NCBI RefSeq assembly: GCF_002775205.1
Contig: NC_036446.1
Location: 16,678,565 to 16,742,564, forward strand
Direction: 5' to 3'
Origin: Xiphophorus maculatus
Taxonomy: Eukaryota > Chordata > Actinopteri > Cyprinodontiformes > Poeciliidae
DNA: 64,000 nucleotides
Positions 1 through 8,933 of this stretch are shown piece after piece. Each line of letters opens with the position of its first letter. The first letter of the stretch is position 1. Both the position numbers and the translations under genes were made by a program. Below the pieces are notes generated by a model that was not told the DNA's origin, made no database searches, and saw only the letters and a program-made list of their open reading frames with translations.

Positions 1-2129
1 AATATAAAAATAAACTGACATGGATTATAAGAAAACATAAAAAAGAATATTATACCGACCTATTAACAAAAAGTAACGGTGACACAAAAGCAATATGGAC
101 AGTTATACATAGTGTTTCTACAAAGCATACAATAAAATCTGGTATTGCAACACACTTTTTAAAAGAAAATACTGAAATTTATGATCGGAATGAAATAGCA
201 AACGAATTCAATCATTATTACGTAAATGTTGGTCCAAGACTTGCTGCTCAGATACCAAAAGATGATAGCGATGTTACCCAAAAAATTGGGAGTTGTCCAA
301 ACAGCATCTTTCTTGGAGAAACGGATGAGAAAGAAATACTGAGTATTGTAAACAAAATGGCGGATAAAAAATCAAAGGATTGGGTAAATATGGATATGAA
401 ATTTGTAAAGGAAATTATGTCTTATGTAATTAAACCATTCACCTATATCTGTAATTTGTCATTCTCATCAGGAAAATTTCCAGACGCCATGAAAATAGCA
501 AAGGTAATTCCCATTTACAAAAATGGTGAGAAATGTATGTTTAGTAATTACAGACCGATATCGTTGTTGCCACAGTTCTCAAAAATTTTGGAGAAACTAT
601 TTGTAAATAGATTAGATACATTTATAGATAAAAATAATATATTAAGTAGTAGTCAATATGGATTTAGAGCCAAAAATTCGACATCAATGGCCCTTATGGA
701 ACTGATAGAACATATAACAAATGCTATTGATCAAAAACAATATAGTGCTAGCATTTATGTCGATCTAAAGAAAGCATTCGACACGATTGACCATAGCATT
801 TTACTCAAAAAACTTATTAAATACGGGATTAGAGGGCCGGCATTACAGTGGATTTCGAGTTACCTGGAGAATAGAAAACAGTTTGTACAAGTACATGATA
901 CTAGATCCGAATTTTGTGAAATTACATGTGGAGTTCCACAGGGCTCAGTACTTGGACCAAAGTTGTTCATTTTATATGTAAATGATTTGGTAAATGTATC
1001 AGGGTTTTTCAAATGTATACTATTTGCGGATGATACCACTTTTTTTTGTCAGGGCAATGATATAAAAGGGATGTTAAAAGAAATGAAAATAGAATTTATG
1101 CAAATACATAAATGGTTCAAATTAAATAAATTATCTTTAAATTTGGATAAAACAAATTATATGTTATTTACAAGGAGACAAAGAATTGTAAATACTCCAT
1201 TTAAAGTTGATGGTGTAGAGATTTGTAGAGTTAGTGAGGTGAAATTTTTGGGTGTGATAATTGACGAGAAATTATCATGGAAATCCCATTTGAATTATTT
1301 AAGAACAAAATTAGCAAAATCAATTGCAGTGCTTTATAAAGTACGGAATTTTTTGAATGATCATGCACTATTTATGTTGTATAATACACTAATTGTTCCA
1401 CACTTGGTTTATTGTGTTGAGGTATGGGGAAAGGCATGTTATACTAGTATAAAATCTGTTTTTGTTTTGCAAAAAAGGGCAATAAGAGTTATTGCTCGAA
1501 AACATGGTAAATATCCAACAAATACATTATTTTGTAATTTGAGGTTTTTGAAATTCAATGATTTAGTTGATTATAATATTTTGTTGGTTATGTATAAGGC
1601 ACACTTAAAAACATTACCCTTAAACATCCAAAAAAATTTTGAAAAGAGAGAGAGTGGTTATAACCTTAAGGGGACACAGATTTTTAAGAAACCTAAATTC
1701 AGAACTTGTTTGAAAGAACGATGTACTTCGATACAAGGAGTCAAACTGTGGAACGACCTGCAAAACGATGTTAAAAATGCTAAATCATTACACATGTTTA
1801 AAAGAATGTTAAAGATTGTTTTTTTGAAGAAGTATGAAATAGTATAAAGTCAAAGTATAGTATTGTTCAGTTGAGATTGATGATTGACCTTGTTTCTTTG
1901 TTTTTCCTTTGTTTTCTTTTTTTGTCACATAAGACAAATCAAAAAAATTTTAGTTTTTTTTTTTTTTGTTTGTTTGTTTGTTTTTTGTTGTTTTGATCCA
2001 TAGTTGAGAAAAAGGGGCTGATATTATAAGATTATTTTCTTCTTTCTGCTACCTTTCATTTCATTTTTTTAAATTATTTTATTTTTTTCTTTGTATTAAA
2101 AATTTTTTTATTTGTATTGAATGAAATGA

Positions 2130-2160
<31 letters not shown>
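1..2160 (+). mobile_element. Non-LTR (LINE) retrotransposon, 3' part, cut by window edge
   Basis: The segment is an AT-rich retroelement. It has an open frame running in from the left edge, a stop at 1845-1847, about 280 bp of T-rich 3'UTR, and a poly(A) tail of about 29 bases at 2132-2160. The poly(A) end and the absence of LTRs mark it as a non-LTR retrotransposon. Reverse-transcriptase motifs resemble the jockey/CR1/Rex1 group, but the clade cannot be fixed by eye. The 5' end, and any endonuclease domain, lie outside the window. The frame is intact for over 600 codons, so the insertion is young or the element recently active. Target-site duplications cannot be tested because the left end is missing. 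Confidence 0.9.
3..1847 (+). CDS. LINE ORF2 reverse transcriptase (5' partial)
   Basis: The frame is open from base 3, upstream of the first in-window ATG at 357, so the true start is left of the window; about 614 codons are visible. RT landmarks in order: the YRPISLLP motif near 552-580, the QYGFR segment near 654, the catalytic palm motif YVDLKKAFDTIDH near 756-794, GVPQGSVLGP near 930-960, and the FADD catalytic aspartates at 1023-1034. A thumb/C-terminal region follows with the WFKLNKLSLN and FLGVIIDEKLSW motifs. The protein would copy its own RNA at the target site (target-primed reverse transcription). No stop or frameshift interrupts the domain, which is unusual for a random LINE copy. 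No endonuclease is visible. It is not a host gene: codon use is AT-rich and a poly(A) tail follows. Confidence 0.88.
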   Translation, partial: YKNKLTWIIRKHKKEYYTDLLTKSNGDTKAIWTVIHSVSTKHTIKSGIATHFLKENTEIYDRNEIANEFNHYYVNVGPRLAAQIPKDDSDVTQKIGSCPNSIFLGETDEKEILSIVNKMADKKSKDWVNMDMKFVKEIMSYVIKPFTYICNLSFSSGKFPDAMKIAKVIPIYKNGEKCMFSNYRPISLLPQFSKILEKLFVNRLDTFIDKNNILSSSQYGFRAKNSTSMALMELIEHITNAIDQKQYSASIYVDLKKAFDTIDHSILLKKLIKYGIRGPALQWISSYLENRKQFVQVHDTRSEFCEITCGVPQGSVLGPKLFILYVNDLVNVSGFFKCILFADDTTFFCQGNDIKGMLKEMKIEFMQIHKWFKLNKLSLNLDKTNYMLFTRRQRIVNTPFKVDGVEICRVSEVKFLGVIIDEKLSWKSHLNYLRTKLAKSIAVLYKVRNFLNDHALFMLYNTLIVPHLVYCVEVWGKACYTSIKSVFVLQKRAIRVIARKHGKYPTNTLFCNLRFLKFNDLVDYNILLVMYKAHLKTLPLNIQKNFEKRESGYNLKGTQIFKKPKFRTCLKERCTSIQGVKLWNDLQNDVKNAKSLHMFKRMLKIVFLKKYEIV

Positions 2161-2163
<3 letters not shown>

Positions 2164-2750
2164 TGAGCCAAAGGCAAAATCTAAGGAGAAAAAAGACTGG
2201 ACTCTGACTTGGGGGCTCAAAGTACTCTTTTCAATTGAAATTAAATTTAAAAAGTTGAAATGCTATGTTTAACCACCATGGTATCACTGAGCTTCATGTC
2301 CAACACAGCATTGAGCTGCAAGACGCTATAAAAGCAATACGGATTTTTACTAACCCCTCAGCAAAGCTACAGGCTGATACCTTCCATGCTATGCTGCATT
2401 GATGCAATAATTCAGGAAAAGAAGCCCCCAGTCAAGCGTACTCTGGGCATACGTTTCAGTGGACTTTTTAAAATCAGTCTTATTCAATTTTTAGGAACTG
2501 AATCTGGTGTTTTCTTTATCTGTAAGCCATAATCATCAAACCAAATCACTATCCATATAATCTTTGAGTTTTCACTTTCAGAGATGAATTACTGAAATAA
2601 ATGATATTTTTGGGAATTCTATAAATATATGTATAGTAGAGGATTAGCTTAATAAGAACATGTAATATATAACTATTTAACCAACTCGCCCCAACAGCAG
2701 TCCCTCCCTGCTGTTTATTTGATCTATTTATTCAAGTGGCGATAGAAAGA
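2161..2750. other. Intergenic sequence, nothing recognised
   Basis: This is AT-rich unique-looking sequence between the LINE poly(A) tail and the probable atxn1l 5' region. I see no ORF, RNA gene or repeat structure in it. Confidence 0.5.
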
Positions 2751-2755
2751 GTGAC

Positions 2756-3100
2756 TTCATTTTACACCTGCACAGTAGACAGTTACTGCCTCGTCCTCAC
2801 GCATATTTGGACTACAAATGCTTCTACTTAAATAGACATTACACACCACTTGCTTGGAAAAACAGGAAATTGAATCAAGCAGTGACATCATTCGCGAGCG
2901 CCTCTGCTGGCCTTTGAGATGGGCTTCACTCGTTAGCCTTGATTTTTTATTTTTTTTTTTCTTCTTCCAATCATTCCCCCCTCGCATATCCACTTTTATT
3001 TTTATTACAAAGAAACGCCCGTCCGCGATGACATTAGAAGGTGAGTGTGCAGAATGAGACACATTTGTGGTGAATGTTGCGCTTGTTGCCATCTTAGCTG
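2756..3100 (+). promoter_or_regulatory. atxn1l: Probable atxn1l promoter and non-coding exon 1
   Basis: Local GC rises relative to the flanks, with several CpGs (for example 2893-2900 and 3016-3028). A strong splice donor (AG then GTGAGT) sits at 3039-3046, so a non-coding first exon could end at 3040 and join the acceptor at 5205-5206. A GCCATCTT box at 3088-3095 matches the reverse complement of a YY1-type core, common at vertebrate promoters. Position and strand fit atxn1l, whose start codon lies in the next exon. The transcription start itself is not visible, so this is inference. Confidence 0.35.
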
Positions 3101-4405
3101 TGAGTCAGACTCTTGTAGCTATGCTAGCCATGTAGCTAACTAGCCTCCTCCTCGATGTTGCCAGATAATAAATAGTTGCATTAATAGAATGGACCGATAT
3201 TAGAAAATGTACGCATTAGAAACACGTTGAATGTTTGTTGTTGGAGGAATAATTGTCACGGTGCCAGCTCTTAATATTTAAAGAGGAAACTATATATATA
3301 TATATATCCAGGTAGCTAGCTAACTTTAGCCAAGTGAGCCAGGAGTCTAACGATTAAAACTGACTTTGATATAAAAGTTAAAACGAACACAAAATTTTGG
3401 CGTTAGTATCGATTCCTGTCTTCTTTGTGTTTTTCATTTTAGATGAGAAGTTTTCGATTTTCCTGTCAAGAAAAATCAAGAATGTGGATATAGATAAATA
3501 AAAAAAAAGCTACTAAATTAATAACTGATTCTAACCGCAGATCAACATGCCTGTTTTAAACGCTTCGCTCTGTTTAAACGTGATTTTACTTTTATTGAAG
3601 CTGACATGTTGCAGAGCGATTCAATGACCACAGATCCCCCCTGACAGGAGGCAACACTGGAAATTATTCATGTTATAAAATAGCTCAGAGTCTCTGGTGT
3701 ATTTCTGAAGATGCGTTCATTTGTTTGAGTTTTTATAATTTAAGCAAATTTAGTTGTAATTTAAGTTCTTTGGTAGGTGTACGTGTTTGACTTGGATGCC
3801 TCTATTGTTGTAATGCTTTTTTAATATGCAGGTTTTCTGCAGCCTCACAGAAAGTCTAAATTGTAGGCCTTTATAAAGTTTTGAATGTGTCCAAATTTTA
3901 CCCCGCAGGTCTTCGGTTACATTTACATGCATGGTAGCTTTTGTTAAGGGATCATCAGATTTGGCCGTGTGATGGACTGGCGAGCTGAATTTTCACCAAG
4001 TTTTAGCTTCAAAGACATGGAATTCAATAGAAAAGTCAAACCTGTCATCAGTACCCATTATGAAATTTACTCTGTACTGTGTGGTTAAATGGTTTTTAAA
4101 AACATCTAGAAGAACAATCATGTAAGTAGTTATGTCCTCCTTAATTTATGTAGATCCTAAAATTAAATCCCAATGGTCTTAAAACGTCCAAAATTTAATT
4201 TAATGAAGATTACAGAAATCTGAAAATGGTTGTCCTTATCATCAGGTCAGTGAGTTTTCTTGTATTTATTTCAGTCCTTGTTTCTTTTCTTGCTTTGAGT
4301 CTCATACTGACCCCAAAACCTTTACATAATTATTTAGGCGTTTTTTTGGCTTTAGGAAATTTCCAATTCTTTTTATGTTACAAATTAAGCCACAAAGACC
4401 CATGT

Positions 4406-4919
4406 AGGCCTGTCATGATAACAAAGTTTGCTGGACGATAAATTGCTCCAGAAGTTATTGCGATAAACAATAAATATTGGTTTGAGACCATTTCCAAGCA
4501 ATATAATGGTAAAATAACACAAATTCACATTTCCCAAAGATCAATAGACTTTAAGTTCTAATGAACATTTGACACTAGAACTGGAAGACATTTTAAATAT
4601 CAAAAATGAATGAACAAAACAACAGAAAACGATAAATAAAATGAATTTTAAAGTGTTTGTGAGCAAAATTGTCCTTCACAAAAGGGCTAGTTGAGACAAA
4701 AGCACCAGACTGAAGACTTTTGTCATCCAGTTTTTGGTAGAAAGAGAAAAATTATAATTTATGCAAATAGAAATTATTGAGTTGGTTTGAATGTGTCATG
4801 CTATTAATTGATTTATGCTTAATGGCGGCGATAAAGAGCAAGGAGTCAGGGAGGTCCTGCACGACTCTGCCTACACTTCCAGAAATGCACATTATTGCTT
4901 ATTGTGTTGTGACAGGCCT
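4406..4919. mobile_element. hAT-like MITE carrying an atxn1l exon fragment
   Basis: The element is about 514 bp. It opens with AGGCCTGTCATGATAAC and closes with the inverted partner TGTGACAGGCCT, giving a terminal inverted repeat of about 10 bp (AGGCCTGTCA). The internal sequence (TTGCTGGACGATAAATTG, then TTGCGATAAACAATAA) resembles an abundant fish family of non-autonomous hAT elements, recalled and not searched. No transposase is encoded. The flanking 8-mers (4398-4405 and 4920-4927) are only weakly alike, so any target-site duplication has decayed. Its unusual feature is the 76-bp segment at 4817-4892, which copies coding sequence of the neighbouring gene. Confidence 0.7.
4817..4892 (+). 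repeat. 76-bp duplicate of atxn1l coding sequence inside the MITE
   Basis: This stretch matches 6171-6246 in atxn1l coding exon 1 at 75 of 76 positions, in the same orientation. The single difference is C at 4865 versus G at 6219. Similarity stops sharply at both ends. The left flank is MITE body (ATTAATTGATTTAT) and the right flank is the MITE terminus (TATTGCTTATTGTG). Confidence 0.95.
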
Positions 4920-5328
4920 CGACCTGTGAGTTTTTTGATGCTCAGAGCAGCAAGTTTTGAGAAATTGGATGGATGGGATTTATAAGTTATTTAATCTGCA
5001 CCAGCCAAGCTTTTGATTGCATGCATTATTTTTTATTTACAAACTTTTTCAGAGAAGTGCAGTTATACTTTTTTAGACACAACTTATAGAACGATGTGTC
5101 TACTGTTAACTCCCCCCCCAAAAAAACAGTTCTCTTTTTCTCCTTTTAGGTTGAGTTACAACTTAGACTTACACATCCTGAGTGTGTGTGTTGTGTGTCT
5201 TCCTAGGTGAACTGGCAGACAGGGTCAGCCAGGTGATTTCAGAACTGGTTGCGGTGCGGGCTGGCTGGCTTGCAGGTTTCAGTTCCTGTGCTGTGCAGTA
5301 AAGCAACTTGGTTGGTCAAAGGATTGCA

Positions 5329-6369
5329 ATGAAGCCAGCTCAGGAGCGCAACCAGGAGAGCCTGCCTCCTAAGAAGAGGGACCTCCCTCTCAGCAACAGC
5401 GGTGGCGGCGTCGGTGTCGGAGGGGCGGGTGGGGTCGGAGCTACGGGAGGCGCCGGCAGTGCTGCTGGAGGAGGTAACGGAGAAGCTGAAGTTGTTTCCA
5501 TCCACAACTGTGCAGCCGGCAGTGAGACTCAGGGAGGGAACCCATCAGGAGAGTGGCCACGAATTCATCCAGAGCATCACTATGGGGTGGACAATTCAGA
5601 GAGCATCTCAGCAGGACCTGTTGATCAGTACAGTATGATTTACAAAGTGGCTGTTCCTTCTGTTACCTACTCGCCCACTAGCCTGCACCCAGTGCTAAGC
5701 CACATCTCGCCCACATACACCGTACACTCTCCTCTCCTGCAGCATCCAGGCCTTCCCTATCCTCCCCTGGGTTACGCTCACATCCCTCATCCGTCTCTCC
5801 AGTTTGTTAGTTCCCCGTACGCTGCGGTTCCTTATGCCGTCCCGTCCGGCTTCGTCCCTGGATCGCTGATTTCTCCGTCAGGCGCCATCTCTCAGCCTCA
5901 TGCCATGTCCCACCTGGTTCCCTATCCATCCGTCATACAGGACGGAGTTGTTTCCCCGCCTCCCCAGGCCCAGGCTCATACATTTACCAAAGTTGCAGCG
6001 CCAGGTGGCGTCCCGCTGATGATTCCTTCAGAGCAAGCTGCCCAGCAGCACATCGGTACTATCGGAGTCATACCTGCCCCAGAGATCAGCTCCAGGGGGA
6101 TGCCAGTCTTCTACCACCCCCAGAGCAGCCGGGGGTCGTCCGCCCCTGGCGACCTACACAACGAAGCAGAGCTTAATGGCGGCGATAAAGAGCAAGGAGT
6201 CAGGGAGGTCCTGCACGAGTCTGCCTACACTTCCAGAAATGCACATCTGCAGCAGGTAGTGTCCATCTCCGCGGCGCAAGAGCACAGCCAAGAAAGGGCC
6301 CTGCAGAACCGACGCCTGGAAGGCCGGAGCTCTCCTGGTCAGCGCAGCACTCCGGACAGCGATCTGGAG
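5329..6369 (+). CDS. atxn1l: atxn1l coding exon 1
   Basis: The exon encodes residues 1-347. It probably begins at 5207, after a TTCCTAG acceptor, giving 122 bp of 5'UTR before the ATG. An in-frame TTG upstream at 5308 is not needed, because the ATG at 5329 matches the conserved N-terminus. It ends ...SDLE before GTAAGA. Bases 6171-6246 are the source of the copy in the upstream MITE. Confidence 0.93.
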
Positions 6370-8280
6370 GTAAGACATGCTCACGGCTCAATAATGGAGC
6401 CTAAAAATTAGAACCGGCACGAAATTTCAACCATGTTGTTGAATTTATGAGATGATATTGATTGGAATTAATGCACATTTTTCTAACTACTCGGTTTCTT
6501 TTCCATCTTCACCATAGCAGGCTATACTGAAAATGTATTAAATTTGTTTAAAAAAAATTAAGTTGGCCATAATTATGTCATGCACAGGTTGTAAAATTAG
6601 TCGTCGTAGGACTTTTATTTGGTTGTTGTTTTGTTTTTTTAGTTAATTTGTATAGTTTTGGTTACAAAGTGTAGTTTGAAGACTTAAATTGAAAATGCTT
6701 GAAAAGGGCTTGAATTCTACTGAGGGAAAAAGAGTACGAAGCCTGTAAAAAGTTTTGTGAATGTATTTCAAAAGGCAACTTTTAAACATTTAAATGTTTG
6801 TTGCAATGAAACTCAAAATGTCCCCACATTGATTCCTCGGTTTGCCTCCCAGGTGCAGCAGGTCGTTGGCCGCCTGGCTACCTCGAGTCAAGGTGTTGGC
6901 GGGGTGCGGAAGGAGGTCTCGTTTGCCCCCTTGAATCTCTCTCAGGGGGTCCAAAGAACCAGAGACGTCCACGGGGAGAGCCCGGCTGTTACCAGCAGGG
7001 CTGTGCATTCGGCGCAACCGCTGAGTTACGTTGAACACAAAGTCGGCGGTCTCCAGCAACAGCCGGGTCACGCCGTCATGCTGACCAACGGGCAGCCGGT
7101 GCTCGTTCCTCTCGACTATCACTTGCAGCATCAGTCCCAGCCGCAGCAACACTACCCAGGACAGGCGAGCGACGCCGCAAAGGCCTCCCTTAACCCAAGC
7201 TTTAAAACCTCTGAGTCTCCAGGCAGAGCCGGCCTCCCTGAGAAGGTGGAGCCAACCACAGCTAAGCAGCAGCAGCAGCATCATCATCATCAGCAGCTGC
7301 CTTCTCTACAGCCATCAGTCCACTCTGCAGCAGAACTAACTCAGGCCTCAGGCGTCCCGGCGGCGGCGGCGCCTGGCAGTAACCCGTCACATTTCATGAA
7401 GGGGGCGATTATCCAGCTGGCCACCGGGGAGCTGAAGCGTGTGGAGGATCTGCAAACTCAGGATTTTGTGCGAAGCGCAGAGGTCAGCGGAGGGCTCAAG
7501 ATCGACTCCAGCATGGTGATGGACATCCGGTCCAGCCAGCAGAGACCGGGTCTGGTGTCTCTGCATTTCACGGTGGGGGAGCAGCAGAGCAAGGTGACCA
7601 TCGACGTCCCGCCAGAGCACCCGTTCTTCGTGTTCGGCCAGGGTTGGTCGTCGTGCAGCCCCGAGCGCACGGCCCAGCTGTACGGCCTGGCCTGCCACCT
7701 CCTGCAAGTGGGGGACATGTGCGTGTCCATCACGCTGCAGCAGCAGCAGCTTCAGCCGCAGCTGCAGAAGCAGCCGCAGCATCACAACTCGCAGCAGAAC
7801 GTGTCAAGAACTTTAGGCAAAAGCAACGCGGCATCGGGACCCGGTCACCAGCTCATGGGGCCTCCCGCGCCCCAACAGCTGCGGCCGCAGGCTCATTTCA
7901 GGATGGATCGCGTCCACAGAGAACGGCAGCGGGACGGCGAGGGCGGCGTGCTGGAAAAGGACGAAGCACATTTAGCGGTTGTTGGACACACTGAATCCCC
8001 CGTCCGGCGAGGTCGGACCTCCACGGAGCATCCCAGGAGTCAGAGCAGCTACCACTTGCACACAGAGGGCTCTGCTTTCGCCGGGACCGGCATGCCCACC
8101 ATGCAGGCCGCGCTCAGCGCTTCTCAGAGGCGCTGGTCGTCGCCCGGCCTCCAAAGATACAGCATGAAGGGAGACGAAGGGCCACGCCCTCAGATAATCG
8201 CCTCTGGCCACACGAGGCCTTCTTTCATCCCGCAGGAGGTGAAACTGTCCATCGAGGGGCGCTCTAACGCAGGGAAGTAG
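5329..8280 (+). CDS. atxn1l: Ataxin-1-like protein (brother of ataxin-1), two coding exons
   Basis: Joining 5329-6369 and 6853-8280 gives 822 aa (human is about 689). The ATG at 5329 starts MKPAQERNQESLPPKKRDLP, the family N-terminus. A Gly-rich tract (about residues 25-52) and a DQYSMIYKVAVP block follow. A Gln/His run (486-495) precedes the AXH domain (about 527-643), which opens FMKGAIIQLATGELKRVED. The protein ends SFIPQEVKLSIEGRSNAGK, diagnostic of ATXN1L over ATXN1. ATXN1 and ATXN1L bind the repressor Capicua through the AXH domain and act as nuclear co-repressors. Donor GTAAGA at 6370 and the acceptor AG at 6851-6852 join in phase 0 inside DLE|VQQVVG, as in the human protein. Odd features are the expanded Gln/His tracts and an RRWSSP motif at residues 773-778. 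The gene is convergent with znf821. Confidence 0.95.
6853..8280 (+). CDS. atxn1l: atxn1l coding exon 2 with AXH domain
   Basis: The exon encodes residues 348-822 and the TAG stop at 8278-8280. Codons lying upstream in the same open frame (from 6757) are intronic read-through. The exon holds the Q4H4Q2 run at 7267-7296, the AXH domain at about 7390-7738, a second Gln/His-rich stretch at about 7735-7800, and the RRWSSP motif at 8128-8145. Confidence 0.93.
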   Translation: MQQVVGRLATSSQGVGGVRKEVSFAPLNLSQGVQRTRDVHGESPAVTSRAVHSAQPLSYVEHKVGGLQQQPGHAVMLTNGQPVLVPLDYHLQHQSQPQQHYPGQASDAAKASLNPSFKTSESPGRAGLPEKVEPTTAKQQQQHHHHQQLPSLQPSVHSAAELTQASGVPAAAAPGSNPSHFMKGAIIQLATGELKRVEDLQTQDFVRSAEVSGGLKIDSSMVMDIRSSQQRPGLVSLHFTVGEQQSKVTIDVPPEHPFFVFGQGWSSCSPERTAQLYGLACHLLQVGDMCVSITLQQQQLQPQLQKQPQHHNSQQNVSRTLGKSNAASGPGHQLMGPPAPQQLRPQAHFRMDRVHRERQRDGEGGVLEKDEAHLAVVGHTESPVRRGRTSTEHPRSQSSYHLHTEGSAFAGTGMPTMQAALSASQRRWSSPGLQRYSMKGDEGPRPQIIASGHTRPSFIPQEVKLSIEGRSNAGK

Positions 8281-8899
8281 CATCACATTTGGTAGCAACC
8301 GTAGGAGAGACTGCCAGGAGCGAGAACGAGTCTGACAAGGAGAGAAAGAGGAAAAAAACAGTGTGAATGTAGCCTCAGAATGTTTGAGATTTTGCACACC
8401 TAAAAGTATACAAAGACACATGATTTTGTTGATCTTCTTGAGAAGGTTTGCTTCAATGTTACTCAGCCACGAAAAACAGAAACCTTTGGTTTCCCAGCCT
8501 GCTGAGGTCTGACAGGAAAATGAAAAGCTAAGTAGAACGTATGTAGCTTATAAACGCCTGCCATAGTCCTTACACACTGCTTTTCTCTTCCTCGCTCCCT
8601 CCTTCGTCTCCACCTCCTTGTACCCACACCTGGACATTTTCCCAAAAAACACTTTGGCTTTACCTTCTGACTAAAACTCTCTCGATGGGGAAACGCAACA
8701 ATGTGTGCAGCCTCAAAGCACAGCTACTAACTCTGATGTTAAAAATCACAGCCAGCGATCTTTAGATGTCAACACTCCTACATTTTTTTATTTCTTTATA
8801 TGTATATTTATAAAGCATTTACCCCCCAAAAAAGTGGAGCTACTGACATCAGCAGGGCCTGTGATGTCGTCAGTTAAAACCTCTGCTGTCAGCAGGAAA

Positions 8900-8933
<34 letters not shown>
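8900..8933. repeat. (CT)n microsatellite
   Basis: A CT dinucleotide run with one CTTT interruption, in the probable atxn1l 3'UTR. Confidence 0.9.

Larger units (their letters stand above)
3041..5206 (+). other. atxn1l: Probable atxn1l intron 1 (5'UTR intron)
   Basis: The interval is bounded by a GTGAGT donor at 3041 and a TCCTAG acceptor ending at 5206. It contains a (TA)n run near 3290-3307 and the MITE at 4406-4919. No other coding signal is visible. Confidence 0.4.

Noticed and set aside
2757-3092. 111-residue minus-strand ORF opposite the atxn1l 5' region
   Set aside because: It has no recognisable domain and a Lys run from a poly(T) stretch. The plus strand carries a better explanation (promoter and donor).
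6757-6852. Upstream in-frame start for atxn1l exon 2
   Set aside because: These codons precede a good acceptor (CTCCCAG) and are unlike any ATXN1 family sequence. The DLE|VQQVVG junction fits the human protein.
7387-7785. Minus-strand and alternate-frame ORFs over atxn1l exon 2
   Set aside because: They are shadows of a GC-rich coding exon; they lack domain similarity and splice support.
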